Source: CAYSAA01 sp964428905
GTDB lineage: Bacteria > Atribacterota > Phoenicimicrobiia > Phoenicimicrobiales > Stramentimicrobiaceae
NCBI GenBank assembly: GCA_964428905.1
Contig: CAYSAA010000191.1
Location: 1 to 33,418, forward strand
Length of the DNA: 33,418 nt
Direction: 5' to 3'
Shown: positions 25,289 through 33,418 of the stretch, piece after piece
Layout: each line of letters starts with the position of its first letter
Numbering within the stretch: position 1 is the stretch's first letter
Made by a program: the position numbers and the translations under genes
The notes under the pieces: model-generated
Told to the model about the DNA's origin: nothing
Database searches by the model: none
Seen by the model: the letters and a program-made list of their open reading frames with translations, nothing else

Positions 25289-27383
25289 CTTTTTCTACCT
25301 TTTCACGATAATTACATTCTTTGGAGCTACATTGATAAAAATTACCTTTTCTTTTATTGCTTATTTTTACCATAATTGAGCCACACTTTGGGCATTTCTT
25401 GTCGACAGGGATATGAATTGAATAAAATTTGCAATCTGGATAACGGCTACATCCGTAGAATGTCTTGCCTTTTTTACTTTTTCGTTTAATAATCTCACCA
25501 TTGCAACCTTCCATTGGACATGGTACTCCTATTTTGACCATATATGGTTTGGTAGGATGCTTGGTGGGAAATTTGGAACAGGCTAAATATTTACCATAAG
25601 GGCCGTTCTTGATTTCCATTGGGCTTCCACATATAGAACATTTTTCTTCTGTTAGTTCCCTGCTTTGTTGTACTAATTTTTTTGGTGGTTTTTGAATTAA
25701 CCTTTCAATATCCTGTAATAATGACTGGTAAAAAGTATTCAATATTGTCTGCCAGTGCTGCTCCCCGGATTCTATTTTATCAAGTTTGCTTTCCATATTT
25801 GAAGTAAATTTAACATTAATAATATTAGAGAAGTATTCTATTAAGAATTGGTCTACCGTAGTCCCCAATTTGGTGGGAATTAATTTTTTATTCTCTTTTT
25901 CTACATAACCCCTACTCTGTATTTTGTCAATAATAACTGAATAGGTACTAGGCCTTCCGATACCCTCTTTTTCTAAAATTTTTACCAAGCTTGCCTCATT
26001 GTATCTGGCAGGGGGTTTTGTAAATGATTGCTTAGGATTAATTTTTAATAATAAGAGTTCTTCTCCTTCTTTTAACTTTGGTATGACATTTTTTTCAATA
26101 TCACTCTCGCCAAAAACCTTCAAATATCCAGGAAATACTATTTTGGCACCGTTTAACTCGAAAATATATTTCTTGGCCTTAATTTTTATATTACTTCTTT
26201 CCAACAGGGCAGACTTCATCTGGCTGGCAATAAAATATTTCCAGATCAGCTGATACAGCTTATATTGATCTGAAGTTAAATCTCCTTTAATAACATCAGG
26301 ATCAAGATTTATCGAAGTTGGTCTAATGGCCTCATGTGCATCTTGTACTTTTGAATTTCCTTTATTTTTTTTGCGGCTAATTCCCTTGCCAGAAGAGACA
26401 TAATCATTTCCGAAAATCTTTTTGATATACTCTCTCGCTATTATTTTTGCTTCATCAGATAGACGAGTAGAATCAGTTCTCATATAAGTAATTAAACCCA
26501 AAATTCCACGTCCAGTTATAGGAATACCTTCATACAATTGCTGGGCAACTCGCATTGTTCGTTTAACTGAAAAATTTAATTTGTTATAAGCCACCTGTTG
26601 TAATGTACTGGTCTTGAAGGGAAATGGCCCATGTTTATATTCTTTTTTACTAGAAAATTCAGAAACGATAAATTGACAACCTTTGATTTCTTGGCATAAG
26701 TTTTCAGCCTGTTCCTGGTTTTTAATTTGAATTTTTTCACCATCTTTAGATACCAGCGATGCCTCAAATGAATTTTCATGTCTATCATTTTCCTTTAACA
26801 AGAAAACACTTATTTTCCAATATTCTTCAGATTGAAATGCCTGGATTTCCCTCTCTCTTTTGACAATCAAGTGTACTGCAACTGATTGAACCCTCCCAGC
26901 GCTTTTGCCATGAACATATTTATAACATAAAGGGCTTACTTTATAACCAACCAGACGATCAAGCAGTCTACGTGCTATTTGTGAGTCAACTACATTCATG
27001 CTAAGCTTTCTGGGGTGATCAACTGCATAACGAACAACATTTTTTGTAATTTCATTAAAGACAATCCGACATTCTTGTTCTTCCAGGTTTAGCTCCCTGG
27101 CAACATGCCAAGATATGGCTTCTCCTTCTCTGTCCGGATCGGTTGCCAGGAATATTTTTTCTTTTCCCAAAGCAAGGTTTTTTAGTTTTTTAACCATTTG
27201 GCGTTTGCCAGGAATAACAATCCAGGTAGGTTTAAAATGATTTTCTGTATCAATTCCCAATCTAGATTTAGGGAGATCTTTGATATGTCCTTTGCTCGAT
27301 GTAATTTGAAAACCTTCTCCCAACATCTCTTTAAGCACTCTTTCCTTGGTCGGAGATTCTACGATAATTAAACATTCTTTCAT
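25281..27383 (-). CDS. topA: DNA topoisomerase I
   Basis: A 700-residue type IA topoisomerase that relaxes negative supercoils. The Toprim domain has E9 (IVESPTK) and TDPDREGEA (81-89); catalytic Y300 lies in GLITYMRTDST; HEAIRPT and GIGRPSTYS follow. The C-terminus carries three zinc-ribbon-like segments. The second (CPMEGC ... CSRYPDC) and third (CPKCG ... CSSKEC) have four Cys each, while the first has three Cys with His near the fourth position (FPTKH). AGGA is 13 bases before the ATG. It is 55 bases after plsY. Confidence 0.97.
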   Translation of the reverse strand: MKECLIIVESPTKERVLKEMLGEGFQITSSKGHIKDLPKSRLGIDTENHFKPTWIVIPGKRQMVKKLKNLALGKEKIFLATDPDREGEAISWHVARELNLEEQECRIVFNEITKNVVRYAVDHPRKLSMNVVDSQIARRLLDRLVGYKVSPLCYKYVHGKSAGRVQSVAVHLIVKREREIQAFQSEEYWKISVFLLKENDRHENSFEASLVSKDGEKIQIKNQEQAENLCQEIKGCQFIVSEFSSKKEYKHGPFPFKTSTLQQVAYNKLNFSVKRTMRVAQQLYEGIPITGRGILGLITYMRTDSTRLSDEAKIIAREYIKKIFGNDYVSSGKGISRKKNKGNSKVQDAHEAIRPTSINLDPDVIKGDLTSDQYKLYQLIWKYFIASQMKSALLERSNIKIKAKKYIFELNGAKIVFPGYLKVFGESDIEKNVIPKLKEGEELLLLKINPKQSFTKPPARYNEASLVKILEKEGIGRPSTYSVIIDKIQSRGYVEKENKKLIPTKLGTTVDQFLIEYFSNIINVKFTSNMESKLDKIESGEQHWQTILNTFYQSLLQDIERLIQKPPKKLVQQSRELTEEKCSICGSPMEIKNGPYGKYLACSKFPTKHPTKPYMVKIGVPCPMEGCNGEIIKRKSKKGKTFYGCSRYPDCKFYSIHIPVDKKCPKCGSIMVKISNKRKGNFYQCSSKECNYREKVEKDE

Positions 27384-27438
27384 ATATGGTATTTTTCCTG
27401 TAAATTAAAAATATTTGTAATTTGTGGTTTACTTGTTA

Positions 27439-28035
27439 TTATTTTTCAGTGATAATCTTATTTTCTTTTTTATGTAATAGTCGACTAATATTATTTCGAT
27501 GCCTTATAATTGCAAATAAAATGATAATTATAGTAAATATTTTGAATTCCAAAGGTGTTTTAAATAAAAATGCCAGTAAAAAAATGGAAAATACTGAAAC
27601 AATTGAACCCAAGGCAGCAAACTTTGTGGTAAATACAATGATTCCCCATATTACAGCTGCAATAATTGCGATATATGGATAGAACGCCAGGACAACCCCG
27701 AATGTTGTAGCAATTCCTTTTCCACCTTTAAACTTTAGAAAAACAGACCAGTTATGACCAATAATCGCAAAAATCCCCAGTAACAGATAAAACTCTATAT
27801 TTACTGTTATGGCCCACCTTCCAAACAAGATAGCAAAAAGTCCTTTTAGGCAATCTCCTACCAAGACCATTAAGGCATACTTAGTCCCCATAACTCGCAG
27901 TGAATTGGAAGCACCGATATTGCCACTGCCGTATTCCCGGATATCAATACCTTTACAGTATTTCCCTACCAGGTAACCAAATGGAATCGATCCTATTACA
28001 TAACTTAAGACTATTAAAAGAATATATAACATCAT
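27439..28035 (-). CDS. plsY: acyl-phosphate:glycerol-3-phosphate acyltransferase
   Basis: A 198-residue polytopic membrane enzyme that makes lysophosphatidic acid from acyl phosphate, the first step of phospholipid synthesis. SIPFGYLVGK, GSGNIGASNSLRVMG, GDCLKGLFA and FKGGKGIATTFG are the three conserved loop motifs. The start is uncertain: ATG at 28035 gives a typical N-terminus and has GGA 10 bases upstream; the frame opens at a TTG at 28050 abutting the der stop. It is tightly linked to der and topA. Confidence 0.95.
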   Translation of the reverse strand: MMLYILLIVLSYVIGSIPFGYLVGKYCKGIDIREYGSGNIGASNSLRVMGTKYALMVLVGDCLKGLFAILFGRWAITVNIEFYLLLGIFAIIGHNWSVFLKFKGGKGIATTFGVVLAFYPYIAIIAAVIWGIIVFTTKFAALGSIVSVFSIFLLAFLFKTPLEFKIFTIIIILFAIIRHRNNISRLLHKKENKIITEK

Positions 28036-28050
28036 TTTATAATTATCCAA

Positions 28051-29400
28051 TCATTTTTTTATTTTTCTGTCCTGATAATGAAAGACAATAGGAATACCTT
28101 TAAATCCAAAATATTGTATAAATTTATTTTCTAGGTATCTTTGGTAAGAATTATATAAGAGATCATGATTGTTTACAAATACTTTAAAAGTCGGTGATTT
28201 TGTCCCAATTTGTGTAATATAGAAGTAATGCAGTCTTCTTCCATTCACAATTTTAGGTAGATTTTGATTTACGATTTTTTGCAAAAATCTATTTAATTCT
28301 GATGTAGATATTTTTTTGTTGTATTGCTGAAACAATTCCACAATTGTGTTTAGTATTTTAGAAATATTTTTTTTGGGACCCACTGCTATTGTGGTAAATG
28401 TCGGCGTATCTCTAAGAAATCTCAATTCATATCTACTCATTGTTAATAAGGTATCCCTATCAACCTCTTTTTGTTGGAGCACAATATCATATTTGTTTAA
28501 TAAAACAACACAGGCTTTCTTTTCTTCCATTACTGTTTTAGCCAGGCGTTTATCCTGCATACTAGTGTAATGACTGGCATCTAAAACGAGCAGAACTACA
28601 TCGGCTTTTTTTATGGAATCAAGTGTTCGTAAATTGCCATAATATTCAATTTTATCCTTGACACTTCTTTTTCTTCGAAGTCCTGCAGTATCAATAAAAT
28701 CCAACCTGTATTCGTTGAAAATTAGGGAAGCTTCAATTGCATCACGAGTAGTTCCCGGATAATCATCAACAACGATTCTTTCTTCATTCAATAATGTATT
28801 TAATATGCTAGATTTACCAACATTTGGCTTTCCAATGATCGCAACTTTGATTATACATTCTTTTGCTTTATTTTCATTGTTATATTTTCCCTCAAGATCC
28901 AATTTCGAAATTTTAGCTAATAATTCACCGATATTTGTCCCCTGTTCAGCAGAAATAATACAAGGTTCACCTAAGCCTAAGCGAAAAAAATCACTTAAAA
29001 AATAGTTCTGGTCTTTGATATCATTCTTATTTACAACCAGAATTGTTTTTTTATTCATTTTCTTGATAAATCTGGCAAAATCGATATCTTCCTGTTGTAT
29101 TCCTGTCATAACATCAAGTAAATATATGATGATATGAGATTCGAGAATAGCTTTTTTTGACTGCTCGAGTATCTTTCCCTGGATAAATTGATGCTTTTCA
29201 TCATAATCAATTCCACCTGTATCAATTAAGGTAAAACTTCTGCCTTGCCAGGAGAAGTCAGCATGATTTCTGTCACGCGTAATCCCTGCTTCTTTTAAAA
29301 CAATAGCTTTCCTGAATCCAATAAGTCGATTAAATAAAGTAGATTTTCCGGTATTTGTTTTTCCAATAATTGCAATTTTTGTTTTCATATTCTTCTTCAT
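28051..29400 (-). CDS. der: ribosome-associated GTPase Der (EngA)
   Basis: A 449-residue GTPase with two tandem G domains and a KH-like C-terminal domain, needed for 50S assembly. In domain 1 the G1 loop reads GKTNTGKS (13-20) instead of the usual GRPNVGKS; G3 is DTGGI and G4 NKND. Domain 2 has GKPNVGKSS, DTAGL and NKYD. The C-terminal KH-like part ends in FKGIPIVFHYQDRK. Both the ATG at 29400 and the one four codons later are possible; neither has a strong ribosome binding site. Confidence 0.96.
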   Translation of the reverse strand: MKKNMKTKIAIIGKTNTGKSTLFNRLIGFRKAIVLKEAGITRDRNHADFSWQGRSFTLIDTGGIDYDEKHQFIQGKILEQSKKAILESHIIIYLLDVMTGIQQEDIDFARFIKKMNKKTILVVNKNDIKDQNYFLSDFFRLGLGEPCIISAEQGTNIGELLAKISKLDLEGKYNNENKAKECIIKVAIIGKPNVGKSSILNTLLNEERIVVDDYPGTTRDAIEASLIFNEYRLDFIDTAGLRRKRSVKDKIEYYGNLRTLDSIKKADVVLLVLDASHYTSMQDKRLAKTVMEEKKACVVLLNKYDIVLQQKEVDRDTLLTMSRYELRFLRDTPTFTTIAVGPKKNISKILNTIVELFQQYNKKISTSELNRFLQKIVNQNLPKIVNGRRLHYFYITQIGTKSPTFKVFVNNHDLLYNSYQRYLENKFIQYFGFKGIPIVFHYQDRKIKK

Positions 29401-29449
29401 ATTCTGTCAATGATAAATGATAGCTTATCATCCCAAGGCAATAATCTTT

Positions 29450-29512
29450 TTAAGTTATTAAATATACCGATGATTTAAAAAGCTTCCTCTGCTTAGAAAC
29501 CTTTTTACTCAT
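29450..29512 (-). CDS. possible 20-residue basic peptide upstream of der
   Basis: An ATG at 29512 with AGGA 7 bases upstream opens a 20-codon frame encoding a basic peptide beginning MSKKVSKQRKLFK, in the 187-base gap between rpe and der. No family is recognised. It could be a leader peptide, a small protein or chance. Confidence 0.2.
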   Translation of the reverse strand: MSKKVSKQRKLFKSSVYLIT

Positions 29513-29600
29513 CAAACATTCCTGTTATTTCAATTCAGCGATGAAGTGCATAGGAGAGATGCAGAAGATAGCTCTGTTTTATCTTAGGTAGAAATATGAG

Positions 29601-30275
29601 CTAATAGCACGATAGTAATTTTTCTTGAAAACTCTTTATTCTTTTATCAGGATGCTGAGCCTTAAATATTTCAGATCCGACCACCAATATATTGGCACCG
29701 GCCTGGTTTACACGAGAAACATTTTCAAGATTAATTCCGCCATCAACCTGAATATTAATATCTTTTTTAGTTTTAATAACCATTTCTCTGGCTAATGTAA
29801 TTTTTGGCATCATTGCGGGTATAAATTTTTGCCCACCAAAACCAGGATTTACCGTCATTATCAGAATGGTATCAAGCTTATCCAGCACATATTTTATTAA
29901 TTCCAACGGCGAAGAAGGGTTCAGGGCTACTCCTGCCTTTAAGCCCAAATCGAGAATAAGCTGTAGTGTATTGTCTAAATGCTTACATGCCTCAACATGT
30001 ACCACAAGGCAATCGTTTTTGTCCATAGCCTGGGAGAAAACACTAATGTACTTTTCTGGATTTTCTATCATTAAATGAACACTCAAGGGAAGACAAGTAA
30101 TTTTACTGATTGTTTCAACTATCATGGGACCAAAACTAATATTGGGAACAAAATTTCCATCCATAATATCAAGGTGCAGCAGGTCAACCTTATTTTTTTC
30201 CAACATAAGAAGGACTTCTTTTAAACAGGAAAAATCTGCATTCAATATTGATGGAGCTAACTTGTTTTTTATCAT
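29601..30275 (-). CDS. rpe: ribulose-phosphate 3-epimerase
   Basis: A 224-residue TIM-barrel epimerase interconverting ribulose 5-phosphate and xylulose 5-phosphate. The catalytic and metal-binding residues lie in LAPSILNADF, LHLDIMDGNFVPNISFG, SVHLMIENPEKY and VDGGI; MTVNPGFGGQKF binds phosphate. GAAGGAT lies 6 bases before the ATG. It lies 31 bases after comM. Confidence 0.96.
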   Translation of the reverse strand: MIKNKLAPSILNADFSCLKEVLLMLEKNKVDLLHLDIMDGNFVPNISFGPMIVETISKITCLPLSVHLMIENPEKYISVFSQAMDKNDCLVVHVEACKHLDNTLQLILDLGLKAGVALNPSSPLELIKYVLDKLDTILIMTVNPGFGGQKFIPAMMPKITLAREMVIKTKKDINIQVDGGINLENVSRVNQAGANILVVGSEIFKAQHPDKRIKSFQEKLLSCY

Positions 30276-30306
30276 CTTGGTATCCTTCCGTATTAAGATA
30301 TATTTT

Positions 30307-31842
30307 TTAGATTAATTCTTCCCTGTCCATGCTACGGTATTGTATAGCCTCGGCAACATGAGAAGTTTGAATTTCCCCTATCAGACCGAGATCTGCAATT
30401 GTCCTGGATAATTTTAATATTTTATCATAGGCTCGAGCACTTAATTTTAATTTTTCCATGGCCTGATTTAATAATGTCAACCCCTTTTCAGATAACTTAC
30501 AATATTTATCAATATCTTTGCGGCTCATCTGGGAATTGCTAAATATTGGCCGGCCTCTAAAACGTATTAACTGCATCTTCCTTGCTTTTTCAATCCTATC
30601 TCTGATTGTACGGGAAGTATCCTCCTGACCATTTCTTTTGGACAATTCCCTGTAGTCCAATCTTGGTACCTCAATCTGTATATCAATTCTATCTAATAAA
30701 GGACCGGAAATCCGGGAACGGTATTTACGAATCTGTTGAGCCGTACAGGTACATTGTTTTACCGGGTCACCAAAATAGCCACATGGACATGGGTTTGCAG
30801 CTGCAATTAACATAAAATGACATAAATAAGTGACTGACCTCAAAGTTCTGGAAATTGTGACTTTTCCGTTTTCCAGAGGTTGTCGTAGTGATTCTAGAGC
30901 AGACCGATTAAATTCAGGTAGTTCGTCTAAAAATAATACACCATTATGTGCCAGGCTAATCTCACCAGGTTTTGGTATTCGTCCACCCCCAATTAATCCT
31001 ATATTACTAATGGTATGATGGGGTGAACGAAACGGTCTGGTGGTTATAATCGGGCAATCACTATTAGATAAATTAGAGACACTATACAATCTTGTAATCT
31101 GTATGGATTCCTCAAGAGTTAAAGAAGGTAAAATCGTTGGTATACGCTGAGCCAACATTGTTTTCCCAGAGCCAGGAGGTCCAACCATAATCACGTTATG
31201 GCTTCCAGCAGCAGCTACTTCCAACGCTCTTTTGGCATGATATTGACCTTTTACATCAGAAAAATCTATTTGATAATTACCACTATTCTTCATAAGCTCA
31301 TTTTTATCAAGATTAATTGGCAAAATATCAATATCCTTATTAAAATATTTTACTACTTCTCTCAAATTAGAAATTGGGTAGATATTTATCCCATCTACAA
31401 TTCCGGCTTCACGAGCATTTTCTTTAGGTACAATAATATTCTTAATCCCCTTTTTTCTGGCCATCAAGGCTATGGATAATGCACCATTAACAGGTCTTAT
31501 CTGCCCATTTAACGAGAGTTCCCCAATGATAATAAATTTCTTATAGGAAATAGCTTTCATTTGTTCATTGGCAATGAGTATCCCAATGGCAATGGGTAAA
31601 TCTAATGCTGGACCTTCCTTTTTAACATCAGCCGGTGCTAAATTAACAGTAATCCTTTGCATGGGGAACTGGTATTCAACATTTTTTATAGCTGACCTTA
31701 CCCTTTCTTTTGATTCTTGTACAGCAGTATCAGGTAGCCCGACAATGTTAAAAGATGGTAATCCATACGAAACATCGACTTCAACTTCGACAATAAAAGC
31801 TTCTACACCATAAAGGGCAGTGCTACGTAGTTTTGCAATCAA
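30307..31842 (-). CDS. comM: ComM/YifB family Mg-chelatase-like AAA+ protein
   Basis: A protein of 511 residues with an N-terminal Lon-protease-like S5 domain (GLPSFNIVGLPDTAVQESKERVR split over ~27-50), a central AAA+ domain (VGPPGSGKTMLAQRIP; Walker B VLFLDELPEF) and a C-terminal Mg-chelatase-type helical domain with LKLSARAYDKILKLSRTIADL. A four-Cys cluster (CPCGYFGD ... CTC) lies inside the ATPase. ComM helicases promote branch migration in transformation. I favour the TTG at 31842: AGGTG is 5 bases upstream and the resulting MIAKLRS matches the family N-terminus; an in-frame ATG six codons earlier (31860) has no binding site. Confidence 0.94.
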   Translation of the reverse strand: MIAKLRSTALYGVEAFIVEVEVDVSYGLPSFNIVGLPDTAVQESKERVRSAIKNVEYQFPMQRITVNLAPADVKKEGPALDLPIAIGILIANEQMKAISYKKFIIIGELSLNGQIRPVNGALSIALMARKKGIKNIIVPKENAREAGIVDGINIYPISNLREVVKYFNKDIDILPINLDKNELMKNSGNYQIDFSDVKGQYHAKRALEVAAAGSHNVIMVGPPGSGKTMLAQRIPTILPSLTLEESIQITRLYSVSNLSNSDCPIITTRPFRSPHHTISNIGLIGGGRIPKPGEISLAHNGVLFLDELPEFNRSALESLRQPLENGKVTISRTLRSVTYLCHFMLIAAANPCPCGYFGDPVKQCTCTAQQIRKYRSRISGPLLDRIDIQIEVPRLDYRELSKRNGQEDTSRTIRDRIEKARKMQLIRFRGRPIFSNSQMSRKDIDKYCKLSEKGLTLLNQAMEKLKLSARAYDKILKLSRTIADLGLIGEIQTSHVAEAIQYRSMDREELI

Positions 31843-31868
31843 AAGAACACCTACAATCATTATTTTGC

Positions 31869-32237
31869 TTATTGAATAAAGGCATTAGTTATATGTCTAA
31901 TTGCTTTTAATTGATGTTGGTCAAACTGAATCGAAACAACATCAAAACGAATTATCCTGTTCTTAACATGTTTCTTTTTTATATAAAATTGAGCAACTCT
32001 AATTATTTTTTTCTTCTTATAGGATGTTATTGCCTCTTCTGGAAGGCCGTATTTCTTTGATTTTCTACATTTTACTTCTACAAAACAGATACAATTATTC
32101 TTTTCAGTGATGATATCAATTTCACCAAAAGGAACTTTAAAATTCTGATCTAAAATATAATAACCTTTTTTAGTCAGATATTGAATGGCTAGTTCCTCCC
32201 CAATTTGTCCGGTATTATTCATTGATAAACCAACCAT
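31869..32237 (-). CDS. yraN: YraN family putative endonuclease (UPF0102)
   Basis: A 122-residue protein of the restriction-endonuclease-like UPF0102 family. GEELAIQYLTKKGYYILDQN, then GEIDIIT and FVEVKCRKS give the Asp/Glu-Lys catalytic core of PD-(D/E)XK nucleases. The substrate in the cell is unknown. It lies between rnhB and comM, its usual place. The ATG at 32237 has no clear binding site; the ATG five codons later (32222) is as likely and gives the common N-terminus. Confidence 0.93.
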   Translation of the reverse strand: MVGLSMNNTGQIGEELAIQYLTKKGYYILDQNFKVPFGEIDIITEKNNCICFVEVKCRKSKKYGLPEEAITSYKKKKIIRVAQFYIKKKHVKNRIIRFDVVSIQFDQHQLKAIRHITNAFIQ

Positions 32238-32335
32238 AATGCAAATGACATATGCCAGTAGAGCTTTGATAATTAGGTAATATCATTTTATTCTTTAGTA
32301 ATTCATATTTGATAGCTTTAGTCTATTTATTAATC

Positions 32336-32386
32336 AGGTTCTCAAATAATGTTTCCATCTGTTTTTACCTAAAGCCAATCCTGTGC
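32336..32386. repeat. dispersed intergenic repeat, copy 2
   Basis: This is the counterpart of 13031-13090, in the 175-base gap between rnhB and yraN. It carries the blocks AGGTTCTCAAAT, TTTCCATCTG, AAGCCA and CCTGTGC in the same order and orientation. Confidence 0.55.
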
Positions 32387-32412
32387 CGTATAATATCTTT
32401 ACGATTGGAAAA

Positions 32413-33114
32413 TTACTGATATAGCGATCTAGTGGCATATTCCTGTTTTTTGTTGGGAACTTCTAATACACCCTTAAATGTTTTTCGGTGTAAAGGACAG
32501 ATGCCAAATTTTTGAATCGCCATCATGTGATCTCTTGTTCCATAACCTACATTATGGTTAAATTGATAAAAAGGGTATTTTTCATGAAAATTGCTCATTA
32601 GTTGATCCCGGTATACTTTGGCAACTATCGAAGCAGCAGCAATAGAGACACTTATATCTTCACCTTTAATAAAATGATCTTGTTGTATATGAATATAAGG
32701 AATCTCAAAGGCATCTACCAAAATGTAATCAGGAAAGTGCTGTAAATTCATTATTGCCCTTTTCATTGCCAGGAAGGTAGCCTGAGCTATATTGATTCTA
32801 TCTATAATATCAGAGCTAACGACACCAATTCCTAGATCAAAAGATTTCTCTTTAATAATGTCAAAAAGATACTCTCTTTTTGCCTTGTTTATTTTCTTTG
32901 AATCTTTAAGATGAGCAACAAAAAAAGAATCAATCCCTTGCAATATCACAGCTGCCGCAACAACCGGCCCCGCTAAAGCCCCCCGTCCAACTTCATCAAT
33001 TCCGGCAATATTTTGAAAACCAGCAATAGATAATTTTTTTTCAAAATGTTTTAGGACTTCGATTCTTTTTCTTTCTTGATACAAGAAAGAAATTCTTTTT
33101 CTTAATGAAAACAT
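32413..33114 (-). CDS. rnhB: ribonuclease HII
   Basis: A 233-residue RNase HII that removes ribonucleotides embedded in DNA. The active-site motif AGIDEVGRGALAGPVVAAAV gives D40 and E41; YILVDAF supplies the third acidic residue, and SIAAASIVAKVYRD and HNVGYGTRDH follow. The start is uncertain: the ATG at 33114 is my choice, but a TTG at 33141 gives nine more residues; neither has a good binding site, so translation may depend on rplS just upstream. Confidence 0.95.
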   Translation of the reverse strand: MFSLRKRISFLYQERKRIEVLKHFEKKLSIAGFQNIAGIDEVGRGALAGPVVAAAVILQGIDSFFVAHLKDSKKINKAKREYLFDIIKEKSFDLGIGVVSSDIIDRINIAQATFLAMKRAIMNLQHFPDYILVDAFEIPYIHIQQDHFIKGEDISVSIAAASIVAKVYRDQLMSNFHEKYPFYQFNHNVGYGTRDHMMAIQKFGICPLHRKTFKGVLEVPNKKQEYATRSLYQ

Positions 33115-33163
33115 TTTCAGAGAAAACAATTTTTTGTTCAATTTTATATACTTAATCTAAAAT

Positions 33164-33418
33164 TTAGGTCATCAGCCCTTTTTGGCCTACCCTATTTCTG
33201 AGATAGTATAATTTGGCTTTTCTGGCAGATCCCCTTTTAATAAGTTTAACCTTTTCAATATTTGGAGAATTGAGAGGAAATATTTTTTCCACTCCAATAC
33301 CTTTAGTAAGCTTTCTAACGGTGATTGTCTCTCTGCTTCCTCCATGTTTCCGGGCTATCAGAATACCTCTGAATATCTGTATTCTTTTTCTTTCTCCTTC
33401 AACGATCTTCTGATAAAC
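33164..33418 (-). CDS. rplS: 50S ribosomal protein L19, 5' end outside the window
   Basis: The last 84 codons of L19, entering from the right edge and ending in TAA at 33166-33164. VEGERKRIQIFRGILIARKHGG, TVRKLTKGIGVEKIFPLNSP and RRG-like KRGSARKAKLYYLRNRVG (each in separate blocks) are diagnostic. About 30 N-terminal residues are missing. The stop lies about 50 bases before the rnhB ATG, consistent with co-transcription. Confidence 0.96.
   Translation of the reverse strand, partial: VYQKIVEGERKRIQIFRGILIARKHGGSRETITVRKLTKGIGVEKIFPLNSPNIEKVKLIKRGSARKAKLYYLRNRVGQKGLMT

Noticed and set aside
1..33418. CRISPR arrays, insertion sequences, toxin-antitoxin or defence genes
   Set aside because: No regularly spaced repeats, transposases or recognisable defence proteins were seen; nearly all coding space is taken by housekeeping genes.

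Overview
The window is AT-rich bacterial chromosome, and every convincing gene lies on the minus strand, so transcription runs from high to low coordinates. The order rplS-rnhB-yraN-comM ... topA-xerC-hslV-hslU-rpsB-tsf-pyrH-frr-uppS-cdsA-dxr-rseP-ispG is the backbone known from Firmicutes and several deep anaerobic phyla. Here codY, trmFO and dprA are absent, rpe-der-plsY is inserted, and a nine-gene bacterial V/A-type ATPase follows. This suits an anaerobe, possibly an Atribacterota-like or Firmicutes-like lineage. The phylum is inference only; no 16S rRNA gene is present.

Layout in transcription order. (1) 33418-29388: rplS (cut by the right edge), rnhB, yraN, comM/yifB, rpe. (2) 29400-24359: der, plsY, topA, xerC, tightly packed with abutting or overlapping ends. 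(3) 24229-22252: hslV-hslU, followed by a weak terminator. (4) 22135-13366: a consensus promoter, then rpsB, tsf, pyrH, frr, a terminator or attenuator-like hairpin, uppS, cdsA, dxr, rseP, ispG and a GT2 glycosyltransferase. (5) 13365-12906: a 460-base regulatory gap holding a near-consensus promoter whose start region is covered by a perfect 16-base palindrome. (6) 12905-4212: V-type ATPase subunits in the order G/H-I-K-E-C-F-A-B-D. (7) 4098-3981: tRNA-Arg(CCG) with its own promoter. (8) 3957-526: plsC, a membrane-anchored NHL/TPR protein, a Memo-family protein and an Mth938-domain protein. (9) 525-1: mostly AT-rich non-coding DNA with one hairpin and perhaps the start of another gene.

Functionally the window combines translation (S2, L19, EF-Ts, RRF, Der), DNA topology and chromosome resolution (TopA, XerC), proteolysis (HslVU, RseP), isoprenoid and lipid-carrier synthesis (Dxr, IspG, UppS), phospholipid synthesis (PlsY, PlsC, CdsA) and ion-motive energy (the V-ATPase). 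The rotor subunit keeps the Na+-ligand residues known from the Enterococcus hirae enzyme, so the ATPase is predicted to move Na+.

Most of the window is housekeeping and I found no clear new defence or mobile system. The most interesting signals are the operator-like palindrome at the V-ATPase promoter, a diverged two-copy intergenic repeat, the hairpin just upstream of uppS, and the NHL/TPR-Memo-Mth938 cluster.
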